Shown: in pieces, positions 1-5,571 of the stretch | Numbering within the stretch: position 1 is the stretch's first letter | How the letters are laid out: every line of letters begins with the position of its first letter | Source of the DNA: an uncultured Ardenticatenia bacterium | Lineage (GTDB): Bacteria > Chloroflexota > Anaerolineae > Promineifilales > Promineifilaceae | DNA: 8,929 nucleotides | Direction: 5' to 3' | NCBI GenBank assembly: GCA_937858165.1 | Contig: CALLZA010000593.1 | Location: 1-8,929 of the forward strand | Program-made: the position numbers and the translations under genes | Notes under the pieces: model-generated | Databases searched by the model: none | What the model was told of the DNA's origin: nothing | Seen by the model: only the letters and a program-made list of their open reading frames with translations

Positions 1-100
1 CTACTGATTGTGGTGTGTCTTCAGGTGTTTGGATAGTTCTCTGTATTGTGACGAGTAGGATGTTATAATAAGTAGCTTTTAGGTGTTTGTTTTTTTTTTT
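1..100. other. Non-genomic read-through noise
   Basis: This stretch lies outside the Illumina adapter at 101-166, so it cannot be part of the cloned genomic fragment. It is low in complexity and T/G rich, with an 11-base T run at 90-100 directly against the adapter end. Read on the minus strand it is insert, adapter, poly-A, then noise, which is what a sequencer writes after running off the end of a short library molecule. I see no gene, promoter or RNA here and it should be trimmed. Confidence 0.9.
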
Positions 101-166
101 CAAGCAGAAGACGGCATACGATATCTAGTACGGTCTCGTGGGCTCGGAGATGTGTATAAGAGACAG
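101..166 (+). other. Illumina Nextera i7 adapter (contamination)
   Basis: The segment resolves into known library parts. Bases 101-124 are the P7 flow-cell sequence with one mismatch (T for G at 122). Bases 125-132 (CTAGTACG) are the index, which I recall as Nextera N702 in primer orientation. Bases 133-147 (GTCTCGTGGGCTCGG) and the mosaic end at 148-166 (AGATGTGTATAAGAGACAG) complete it. Genomic sequence begins at 167. Translation across this adapter gives the well-known artefact peptides LSLIHISEPTRPY on the minus strand and MGSEMCIRDS on the plus strand, so any protein ending or starting with these is spurious at that end. Confidence 0.98.
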
Positions 167-781
167 CACTTCATCGACTGACACTGCAAAACCCGGCAGC
201 AGATGGGACGTGGCTTGCTGGCCTGCGCCGAAGCGGCCGTGTTCGGTGTACTCGTCATCCTCTAGTCGCAGAACAGTGATCGTCGCCTCGTCGGGATCGA
301 CGATCCAATATTCAGGAATGCCGGCGTGGGCGTAGTCCCGACGTTTGTGGACAAGGTCGCGCACACGGTCGGAACGATTACCGCTGACAACTTCCATGAC
401 CAGATCGGCTCCACTGGGATATTTACCCTCTGCCTCGGCAACGCGCTGCGTGGACACAAAGAAGACGTCTGGTTCGCGGTACTGACGAGAACCTAATCGT
501 ACCGGGATTGGCGCAACATATACTTTGCCTAGCCCATTCATAACGACATAGGCCTTCAGTAACTCATAGAGGAAGAGCAAGATATCCTGGTGGGCCATTG
601 TAGGTATTGGCGGGAACTCCAGAAAGCCATCAACATATTCGATCAGACGGCCTGTATCGAGAGACAAGAAGTCTTCTACCGTCCATGTACCCTGGTGGGG
701 GAACAAAGTTGCCAACTCCCATACCGGCTCGCCAGCTTTGGGCTTTTTCCTGCGAATAGTGGCGATCGTCTCTTGCTCCAC
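167..781 (-). CDS. Uma2 family endonuclease, C-terminus cut off by contig end
   Basis: The protein belongs to the Uma2 (DUF820) family, which has a PD-(D/E)XK nuclease fold. These proteins are very abundant in Cyanobacteria and Chloroflexota and their cellular role is not well established. With the GTG start at 781, 205 genomic residues are visible. The family start GEPVWELATLFP is at residues 17-28, REPD with the likely metal-binding Asp at 102-105, DLVMEVVS with Glu130 at 126-133, a Lys/Arg cluster (KRR, 146-148), and AGIPEYWIVDP at 153-163. The reading frame is open upstream to an ATG at 865, but that extension overlaps the fdhA terminator and does not resemble the family, so I prefer the GTG. 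After Val205 the frame runs into adapter and the apparent ending LSLIHISEPTRPY is false. Only a few residues are probably missing. GC is near 50 %, clearly below the formate dehydrogenase genes. Confidence 0.88.
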
Positions 782-787
782 GTGACA

Positions 788-793
788 ATTATA
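788..793 (-). promoter_or_regulatory. Candidate -10 box of the Uma2 gene
   Basis: A perfect TATAAT lies on the minus strand, six bases (TGTCAC) before the GTG at 781, so transcription would begin at or next to the start codon. No Shine-Dalgarno sequence fits in front of the GTG. This suggests a leaderless mRNA. I found no good -35 hexamer (AAAGTA at 17-base spacing). The box lies after the fdhA terminator, consistent with separate expression. Confidence 0.4.
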
Positions 794-848
794 GCATACG
801 TGGTGCGACGTACTTTCCGCGGTGCGTCGTATCCTCGGAGATCGGTTC

Positions 849-885
849 AAAAAGGTGCGATGCACTCCAGAAAGTGCATCGCACC
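849..885 (-). terminator. Intrinsic terminator of the formate dehydrogenase operon
   Basis: The arms GGTGCGATGCACT (854-866) and AGTGCATCGCACC (873-885) form a perfect 13-bp stem with a 6-base loop. On the transcribed (minus) strand the stem is followed directly by TTTTT (853-849). It starts 4 bases after the fdhA stop codon. Stem, loop and U-tract match a rho-independent terminator and mark the 3' end of the operon. The U-tract is only on the minus-strand side, so it works in that direction only. Confidence 0.93.
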
Positions 886-889
886 GGTG

Positions 890-3061
890 TTAGTGAATCT
901 GCACCGGGTCCTTGATAGCCCCGCGGTCGAACAGATGCTCGTCGTACCCCTCGTCGTACTCCGGTGGGCGGGTGGTCTTCTCGATCTTGACCGCGCTGTT
1001 CTTGTAGTCGGGAATCTTGGCCCGCGCGTCGATGCGGTCGAGGGTCAGCTTGTTGGCCGCGGCTTCGGCGAAGTGGAAGGGGACGAAGACGGTGCCGCGC
1101 GGCGAACGACCGGTGACCAGCACGCGCAGGGTGATCGTGCCGCGCCGCGAGGAGACGGCCGCCCAGTCGCCGGTGATCAGCCCCAGGGCCGCCGCGTCGT
1201 CGGGGTGCATCTCGCACACCGCCTCGGGGTAGATGTCCTCCAGCCGCGAGCGGCCGGTCATGGTGCTGCCGCTCCAGTGATAGAGGACGCGGCCGGTGCT
1301 GAGGTTAAAGGGGTATTCGTCGTCGGGCAGCTCGGAGTTCGTGCCGTACTGCACTTCCCAGAACTTACCCCGCCCGCGCGGGAACTCCTCGGCGAAAAGG
1401 AAGGGCGTGCCGGGGTGGTCAAAGCTGGGGCAGGGCCAGTGAACGCCCCCCTCGCGCTCCAGCCGGGCGTAGTCGATGCCCCAGAAGTCGGGCGTCACGG
1501 CGCGCATCTCCTCCCAGATCTGCTCCGGCCCGGCGTAGTCGAAGCCCGACGCCAGCCGCAGCCCCAGCCGGGCTTCGATGCGCCGGCCCAGGTCGCAGAG
1601 AATGTCCCAGTCGGCGCGCGACTGGCCGACGGGGGGCACGGCCGTCCGGCAGCGCTGGACGCGCCGGTCGGTGTTGGTGAACGTCCCGTCCTTCTCGGCA
1701 AAGCTGACGGCGGGCAGGATGACGTCGGCCATCTCGCCCGTCTCGTTGATGAAGATGTCCTGGCAGACGAGGAACTCCAGTTCTTCCAGCGCGTGGCGAG
1801 CGTGGTTCTGGTTCGGCTCGCTCATCATGGGGTTTTCGCCCAGGACGAACATGGCGCGCACGTGGCCGGTGTAGCAGGCATCGACCATCTCTGTGGCCGT
1901 CAGACCAGGTACGGCATTTAACCCCACCCCCCACAACGACTCGAACCGGCTGCGGATGTCGTCGTCGTCCACGCGCTGATAGGCGGTGAAGACGTTGGGC
2001 AGCCCGCCGCTGTCGGAACAGCCCTGGACGTTGTTCTGGCCGCGCAGGGGGTTGAGGCCTGTGCCCGCCTTGCCCACGTGGCCGCACATCAGGGCCAGGT
2101 TGACCAGCGACAGGGTGTTATCGGTGCCGTGGGTGCTCTGGCTGATGCCCATGCCCCAGTAGATGGCCGCCCGCTCCGCCCCGGCGTAGATGCGCGCCGC
2201 CTCGCGGATCGACTCGGCCGGCACACCGCTGACCGACTCGGCCCACTCCGGCGTGAACGGTTCCAACGACTCCAGATAGTCGTTGAACCCTTCGGTGCGG
2301 TGGGCGATGAAGTCGGGGTCGTATAGCTCTTCCTTGACGATGGTGTGGGCCATGGCCTGGAAGACGGCCACGTCGGTGCCGGGGTTCTGGCGCAGCCAGA
2401 GAGTGGCGAAGTCGGTCATCTCGATGCGGCGCGGGTCGATGACGATGAGCCTGGCCCCGTTGCGGCGCACGGCGCGTTTCAGGAAGTTGGAGATGACCGG
2501 GTGGGTCTCGGTGGTGTTGCTGCCGGTGACGATGAAGGCGTCGAGGTTCTCCATCTCGGCGATGGAGTTGGACATGGCGCTGCTGCCGATGGAGAGTTGC
2601 AGGCCGGTGACGGAGCCGGCGTGGCAGAGGCGGGCGCAGTGGTCGATGTTGTTGGTGTCCAGCAGGGCGCGGATGAGCTTCTGGAAGACGTAGTTGTCCT
2701 CGTTGGTGGCCTTGGCGCTGGCATAGCCGGAGATGGCGTTGCCGCCGTAGTTGTTGCGGACGCGCACCAGTTCGTCGGCCACCAGGTCGAGCGCCTCGTC
2801 CCATGTGGCCTCGCGCCAGACGGGCTTGGCGCTGCGCCCCTCGTGGCGGTTGGTGCGGATGAGCGGGGTGCGGACGCGGCCGGGGTGCTTGACGTAGTCG
2901 GTGCCATAGCGCCCCTTGACGCACAGCATGCCGTCGTTGGGGGCCACGCCAAACGGCGCTTCGACGGCGTAGATGTAGTCATCCTTGACCTTCAGGTTCA
3001 TCTGGCAGCCCACGCCGCAGTAGGGGCATGTCGTTCGGACAATTCGGTCGGGGATGATCAT
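890..3061 (-). CDS. fdhA: Formate dehydrogenase catalytic (alpha) subunit, Mo/W-bisMGD
   Basis: This 723-residue protein oxidises formate to CO2 (or may run in reverse) at a molybdenum or tungsten bis-MGD centre, probably in the cytoplasm since no signal peptide is present. The N-terminal 4Fe-4S motif has Cys12, Cys15, Cys19 and Cys47. The metal ligand is Cys146, followed by His147 in the DHCARLCHAG context; it is an ordinary TGC codon, not selenocysteine. Arg340 lies in LRGQNNVQG, matching the catalytic Arg333 of E. coli FdhF. The C-terminal dinucleotide-binding domain begins near STGR (588-591). Length fits the FdhF-type core (about 715), so the NuoG-like N-terminal extension of larger NAD-dependent enzymes is absent; that role falls to the separate gene at 3864-4571. 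An AAGGAG site 8 bases before the ATG supports the start. It is the last gene of the operon and lies 15 bases after hicA. fdhF is an alternative symbol. Confidence 0.95.
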   Translation of the reverse strand: MIIPDRIVRTTCPYCGVGCQMNLKVKDDYIYAVEAPFGVAPNDGMLCVKGRYGTDYVKHPGRVRTPLIRTNRHEGRSAKPVWREATWDEALDLVADELVRVRNNYGGNAISGYASAKATNEDNYVFQKLIRALLDTNNIDHCARLCHAGSVTGLQLSIGSSAMSNSIAEMENLDAFIVTGSNTTETHPVISNFLKRAVRRNGARLIVIDPRRIEMTDFATLWLRQNPGTDVAVFQAMAHTIVKEELYDPDFIAHRTEGFNDYLESLEPFTPEWAESVSGVPAESIREAARIYAGAERAAIYWGMGISQSTHGTDNTLSLVNLALMCGHVGKAGTGLNPLRGQNNVQGCSDSGGLPNVFTAYQRVDDDDIRSRFESLWGVGLNAVPGLTATEMVDACYTGHVRAMFVLGENPMMSEPNQNHARHALEELEFLVCQDIFINETGEMADVILPAVSFAEKDGTFTNTDRRVQRCRTAVPPVGQSRADWDILCDLGRRIEARLGLRLASGFDYAGPEQIWEEMRAVTPDFWGIDYARLEREGGVHWPCPSFDHPGTPFLFAEEFPRGRGKFWEVQYGTNSELPDDEYPFNLSTGRVLYHWSGSTMTGRSRLEDIYPEAVCEMHPDDAAALGLITGDWAAVSSRRGTITLRVLVTGRSPRGTVFVPFHFAEAAANKLTLDRIDARAKIPDYKNSAVKIEKTTRPPEYDEGYDEHLFDRGAIKDPVQIH

Positions 3062-3069
3062 GGGCGGGT

Positions 3070-3075
3070 CTCCTT
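3070..3075 (-). promoter_or_regulatory. Shine-Dalgarno site of fdhA
   Basis: AAGGAG on the minus strand lies 8 bases before the fdhA ATG, and one base separates it from the hicA stop codon (TAA, 3077-3079). The position fixes the fdhA start and means ribosomes ending hicA stop on top of the fdhA initiation site, which would favour translational coupling if the two are on one transcript. Confidence 0.8.
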
Positions 3076-3076
3076 G

Positions 3077-3307
3077 TTACTTGCGCTCGGCCAGGAATTC
3101 CTCAATTGTTAGGTTGATATCTTTCGCGATCTGTCGCAAGAGCGTCGGCGCAATGTCGCGGCCGGCATGAAAAGGAACGGTCGTGCCGCGGCCGTCGGGA
3201 TGTCGAAATTGGACGTGTGATCCTTTCCGTCTGATCTCGACAAACCCGAGCCTCAACAGGATTTGGATGACTTCACGGGGCTTTAAGACTGGTACTTTTT
3301 GGCCCAT
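3077..3307 (-). CDS. hicA: HicA-type toxin (mRNA interferase)
   Basis: This 76-residue protein has the HicA/YcfA small double-stranded-RNA-binding fold. Toxins of this family cleave mRNA and are held inactive by a HicB partner. The pattern is typical: EVIQILLRLGF (12-22), then RRKGSHVQFRHPDGR (26-40) with the presumed catalytic His31 after Gly-Ser, then TVPFHAGRDIAPTLLRQIAKD, in which the helix packs against the sheet. Length is normal and the catalytic His is present, so the toxin looks intact. It starts one base after the hicB stop codon, so the two genes are surely co-transcribed. The order is antitoxin first, the reverse of the classical hicAB locus but common in the family. GC is lower than in the flanking formate dehydrogenase genes, which suggests later acquisition. 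Confidence 0.92.
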   Translation of the reverse strand: MGQKVPVLKPREVIQILLRLGFVEIRRKGSHVQFRHPDGRGTTVPFHAGRDIAPTLLRQIAKDINLTIEEFLAERK

Positions 3308-3308
3308 G

Positions 3309-3518
3309 TCAGGCGATAGCGATTAACTGAGTGCCGACGAATTCGGCTTCGAGTGTTGGTTCGCCATCTTCGAGAAGCAGTTCGATCACTTCTCGCAAAT
3401 TGGCGTATAGCTCATCCTGCGTCTCTGCCTGGGAGTGCGCACCGGGGAAATTAGGCACGTAGCCTACAAAGTAACCGGTGTCTATATCGCGTTCAATGAC
3501 TGCCACATATGTTGTCAT
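3309..3518 (-). CDS. hicB: HicB-type antitoxin, short form
   Basis: This 69-residue protein is the partner of the HicA toxin encoded one base downstream. It has the partial RNase H-like HicB core: a first strand YVAVIERD, then GYFVGYVPNFPGAHSQAET (15-33, with the family PxFPG.HSQ signature) and a helix DELYANLREVIELLLEDGE (35-53). It ends soon after the last strand (EAEFVGTQLIAIA) and has no C-terminal helix-turn-helix or ribbon-helix-helix domain. It can be expected to neutralise HicA, but probably cannot by itself repress transcription as longer HicB proteins do. A GAGG stands only about 4 bases before the ATG. Its leader shares AAGTGAGG with the leader of the decayed Uma2 gene upstream. 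Confidence 0.9.
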   Translation of the reverse strand: MTTYVAVIERDIDTGYFVGYVPNFPGAHSQAETQDELYANLREVIELLLEDGEPTLEAEFVGTQLIAIA

Positions 3519-3553
3519 ATCCCCTCACTTATTTCCCGGGGTGTTCCCATTAA

Positions 3554-3792
3554 TCAAGCTTTTGCTCCAAGCACGTCACCCACACTTAGAACTACATCGG
3601 CAAAGGCCAGCGGCGACAACGTCTCGCCTGGCGCGTAGCGCGTGACGGTGCGATAGCCGTCCGGCAGCGGAATTCAACACGACTGTCCTCACCCAACAAG
3701 TCTACCTCGGCCATACGCATGTACTCGGCCACGGTAAAGCGGTGACGTGCCAGCTCAATTTCAGCAGTTCTTTTGACAGGTTCGGCGATCAT
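3554..3792 (-). pseudogene. Uma2 family nuclease remnant with internal deletion
   Basis: Only the two ends of a Uma2 gene remain. The ATG at 3792 opens the normal N-terminus: ELARHRFTVAEYMRMAEVDL (13-32), then LGEDSRVE up to residue 40. At about 3670-3675 the reading shifts to another frame that reads PLPDGYRTVTRYAPGETLSP and then LAFADVVLSVGDVLGAKA with a TGA at 3554-3556, the usual C-terminus of this family. The roughly 100-150 central residues carrying the PD-(D/E)XK catalytic core are missing and the two pieces are out of frame, so no active nuclease can be made. If the first frame is translated it simply continues as a short Arg-rich tail. It differs in sequence type from the intact Uma2 at 167-781, so it is a separate relic and not a recent duplicate. 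It fills most of the gap between the HoxU-like gene and hicB. Confidence 0.85.
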
Positions 3793-3840
3793 GCATCCTC
3801 ACTTGTCGCGCAGTGGCCCAACTGACGCGACAATAATTGC

Positions 3841-3846
3841 ATTATA
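3841..3846 (-). promoter_or_regulatory. Candidate -10 box before the Uma2 relic and hicBA
   Basis: A perfect TATAAT on the minus strand follows the stop codon of the HoxU-like gene by about 17 bases and precedes the Uma2 relic ATG by 48 bases. It could give the hicBA pair, and fdhA behind it, a promoter of their own inside the operon. A TTGACG (3854-3859) lies too close (7 bases) to be its -35. That TTGACG might instead pair with TATTGT (3830-3835) at 18 bases. Exact choice is uncertain. Confidence 0.4.
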
Positions 3847-3863
3847 CAAGCGCCGTCAACGCC

Positions 3864-4571
3864 CTATTCCCCCACCAGCGCCCGCTTGCGCTTCCCGCCG
3901 CGGCGCGTCTGGCGGAAGATCTCGTCCGGGTCGTAGCCGTCTTCCAGCATCGCCTGCCGCTTGGGCTTCAGGGCGTTGGTGGGGCAGACGCCGACGCACT
4001 GGCCGCAGAAGACGCAGGTGGTGTCGGGCATTGGGTCGTCCATGAACGTGCCGATGGTGGTGTGGAAGCCGCGGCCGTCGAAGTTCAGGGCGAAGGTGTA
4101 CTGCGCGTCTTCGGCGCAGACCTGCACACAGCGCCAGCAGTTGATGCACTTGTTGTAGTCGCGGATGTAGAACGGGTTGTCGTCGTAGACGGGTGCGTGA
4201 CGCGGCTCAAAGGCGGCGAAGCGCTCCGGGTCGGCGTCATACTCCAGCAGCAGCTCTTGCAGGTGGGGCGCTTCGCTCAGATCGACGGCCGAGGCCAGCA
4301 TCTCCAGAATCGTCCGCCGCGCCAGGCGCACGTCCTTCGTCTGCGTGTTGACGACCATGCCCGGCGACACCTGCGTCACGCACGCCGCCGCCTGCAAGCG
4401 CCGCCCCACGTCCACCGAGCAGACGCGGCACAGCCCGTTGGCCGTCAGGTGGGGATGGTAGCAGACAACCGGAATCTCAATGCCGATAGACGCGGCCGCG
4501 TTCAGCACCGTCGTCCCGGCGGGAACCGTTACTTCGTGTCCGTCGATGGTCAGGGTTACCATGTCGGTCAT
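3864..4571 (-). CDS. HoxU/NuoG-N-terminal-like iron-sulfur subunit of formate dehydrogenase
   Basis: This 235-residue electron-transfer subunit probably links the catalytic subunit to the NuoEF-type diaphorase. An N-terminal 2Fe-2S ferredoxin domain has Cys37, Cys48, Cys51 and Cys64 ([15 protein letters not shown], then AAAC). A C-terminal double 4Fe-4S ferredoxin domain has Cys142/145/148/152 ([11 protein letters not shown]) and Cys186/189/192/196 ([12 protein letters not shown]). Length and layout match HoxU of NAD-reducing hydrogenases and the N-terminal part of NAD-dependent FdhA/FdsA. Unusually, the middle region where HoxU/NuoG carry a His-Cys3 4Fe-4S site reads [15 protein letters not shown] and contains no Cys, so that cluster is absent. 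The tail is basic (RRGGKRKR). GGAG stands 7 bases before the ATG at 4571. A second in-frame Met at residue 4 is possible. No hydrogenase genes are present, so the role in formate dehydrogenase is inferred from the neighbours. Confidence 0.9.
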   Translation of the reverse strand: MTDMVTLTIDGHEVTVPAGTTVLNAAASIGIEIPVVCYHPHLTANGLCRVCSVDVGRRLQAAACVTQVSPGMVVNTQTKDVRLARRTILEMLASAVDLSEAPHLQELLLEYDADPERFAAFEPRHAPVYDDNPFYIRDYNKCINCWRCVQVCAEDAQYTFALNFDGRGFHTTIGTFMDDPMPDTTCVFCGQCVGVCPTNALKPKRQAMLEDGYDPDEIFRQTRRGGKRKRALVGE

Positions 4572-4589
4572 GGGTGTTCTCCAGATAGC

Positions 4590-4670
4590 AGGTCAGTATG
4601 CCAGTGGGTCAGTTCACAAAGAACTGGATTACTGACCTACGGGCATACTGACCTACTGAATACTGATCAC
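4590..4670 (-). repeat. Inverted and tandem repeat element at the fdhD-hoxU junction
   Basis: AGGTCAGTATGCC (4590-4602) pairs perfectly with GGCATACTGACCT (4642-4654), a 13-bp outer stem. Inside it, GGTCAGT (4607-4613) can pair with ACTGACC (4631-4637), or CAGTTC with GAACTG around a 5-base loop (4610-4626). The right side is a decaying tandem array: ACTGACCTAC at 4631 and again at 4647, then ACTGATCAC at 4662. The element supplies the fdhD stop codon and the last codons of fdhD. There is no U-tract, so it is not a classical terminator. It could be a mobile palindromic (REP/MITE-like) element or an RNA structure that sets the expression ratio within the operon. Confidence 0.75.
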
Positions 4671-5504
4671 TCGCTCCGGGTGCGTATACACCCGCATCCG
4701 ATCCTGCCGCAAATAGGCGACGATGGTCACGTTCCACGCCTCGGCCAGGGCCACGGAGAGGCTGGTGGGCGAGGTACGCGAGCAGACGATGGGCGTCTCC
4801 AGGCGGCGGGCCTTGTTGATCATCTCGCTGCTGATGCGGCCGCTGCTGAGCAGGATGCGGTCGCGGGTCGGCAGGCCGGCCAGCAGCGCCGCGCCTTGCA
4901 GCTTGTCGAGACAGTTGTGGCGGCCGATGTCCTCCACCTGGAGCAGAAAACACTCCTGGCCCGGCGCGCACGGGTCGGCCAGTACGGCGGTGTGGATGCC
5001 GCGCGCCTGCTGATAGATGGCCGCGCCGAGGTGCAACTGGCGCATCAGTTCGGCCAGTTGGGCCGGCGTGGCCGTCAGGTCGCTCGACAGCGGGGCGTGG
5101 GCGGCCGACAGGTCGTCGAAGGTGATGCCGCCGCCACAGCCGGCGGTGACGATCGCCCGGCCCGGCGGTGTGAACGCCGTGTCGCGCAGCCAGACGTCGA
5201 CGCACGTCCGGCCCTTGGAGACGGTTAGGGCGCGCACGTCGTCCAGCGTGGCGATGATGCCCTCGTTATAGAGGAAGCCCAGGGCCATCTCCGGCAGGTC
5301 GCGCGGCGTGCACATGAACGTCGCCAGCTCCTGGCCGTTGACGGTGATGCACACCAGCGCCTCTTCGATGATCGCGCCGTCAATGATCTGTGGCTCACCG
5401 CCGTTGAGGCTGACGTAGCGCGACGACCGGGCGCCCGCCCCCGGCAGCCCGCTCGCCGGCGCGATGTCGTCTTGGTCGCTTTGGCCTAAGTGTCGGATGT
5501 TCAT
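4653..5504 (-). CDS. fdhD: Formate dehydrogenase accessory sulfurtransferase FdhD
   Basis: FdhD takes sulfur from a cysteine desulfurase and passes it to the bis-MGD cofactor; without it formate dehydrogenases are inactive. Starting at ATG 5504 the protein has 283 residues, normal for the family (E. coli about 277). Visible signatures are LPEMALGFLYNEGII (70-84), VTAGCGGGITFDDL (119-132), EDIGRHNCLDKLQGAALL (191-208), LLSSGRISSEMINKA (218-232), SRTSPTSLSVALAE (242-255) and VYTHPERV (272-279). The sulfur-carrying region has Cys123 but Gly where E. coli-type proteins have the second Cys of CxxC. The frame is open upstream to 5675, inside nuoEF, but that part reads through a hairpin and is not FdhD-like. 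No clear Shine-Dalgarno precedes the ATG. The gene sits between nuoEF and the HoxU-like gene, 67 bases after the nuoEF stop. Confidence 0.95.
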   Translation of the reverse strand: MNIRHLGQSDQDDIAPASGLPGAGARSSRYVSLNGGEPQIIDGAIIEEALVCITVNGQELATFMCTPRDLPEMALGFLYNEGIIATLDDVRALTVSKGRTCVDVWLRDTAFTPPGRAIVTAGCGGGITFDDLSAAHAPLSSDLTATPAQLAELMRQLHLGAAIYQQARGIHTAVLADPCAPGQECFLLQVEDIGRHNCLDKLQGAALLAGLPTRDRILLSSGRISSEMINKARRLETPIVCSRTSPTSLSVALAEAWNVTIVAYLRQDRMRVYTHPERVISIQ

Positions 5505-5518
5505 GGATTTGGAAGAAA

Positions 5519-5562
5519 CCACCGATTGCACACGGCTGTCCTCAGCCGTGTGTAATCGGTGG
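5519..5562 (-). repeat. Long hairpin element between nuoEF and fdhD
   Basis: CCACCGATTGCACACGGCT (5519-5537) and AGCCGTGTGTAATCGGTGG (5544-5562) form a 19-bp stem with one mismatch and a 6-base loop (GTCCTC). It fills most of the 67-base spacer between the nuoEF stop and the fdhD start. On the minus strand it is followed by TTTCTTCC, not a clean U-tract, so termination would be weak at best. It may be a dispersed palindromic element, an attenuator lowering fdhD relative to nuoEF, or an mRNA stabiliser. It leaves no recognisable ribosome binding site before fdhD. Confidence 0.8.
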
Positions 5563-5571
5563 GTCCACCTC

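Noticed and set aside
138..335. Small plus-strand open frame starting MGSEMCIRDS
   Set aside because: Its start is translated Nextera adapter and the rest is antisense to the Uma2 gene.
782..865. N-terminal extension of the Uma2 protein to the ATG at 865
   Set aside because: It would read through the fdhA terminator stem and the TATAAT box and does not resemble Uma2 N-termini.
590..1921. Long plus-strand open frame of 443 codons, and similar ones at 3837-5228 and 6151-7398
   Set aside because: They lie opposite strongly supported minus-strand genes (fdhA, HoxU-like/fdhD, NuoE-NuoF), show no known domain, and have the biased composition expected for the shadow of GC-rich coding sequence.
2624..2626. 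Possible selenocysteine at the formate dehydrogenase metal ligand
   Set aside because: The codon for residue 146 is TGC, so the ligand is cysteine.
4631..4670. CRISPR array suggested by the ACTGACCTAC units
   Set aside because: Units are only about 10 bases with 5-6-base gaps, decay quickly and have no cas genes nearby.
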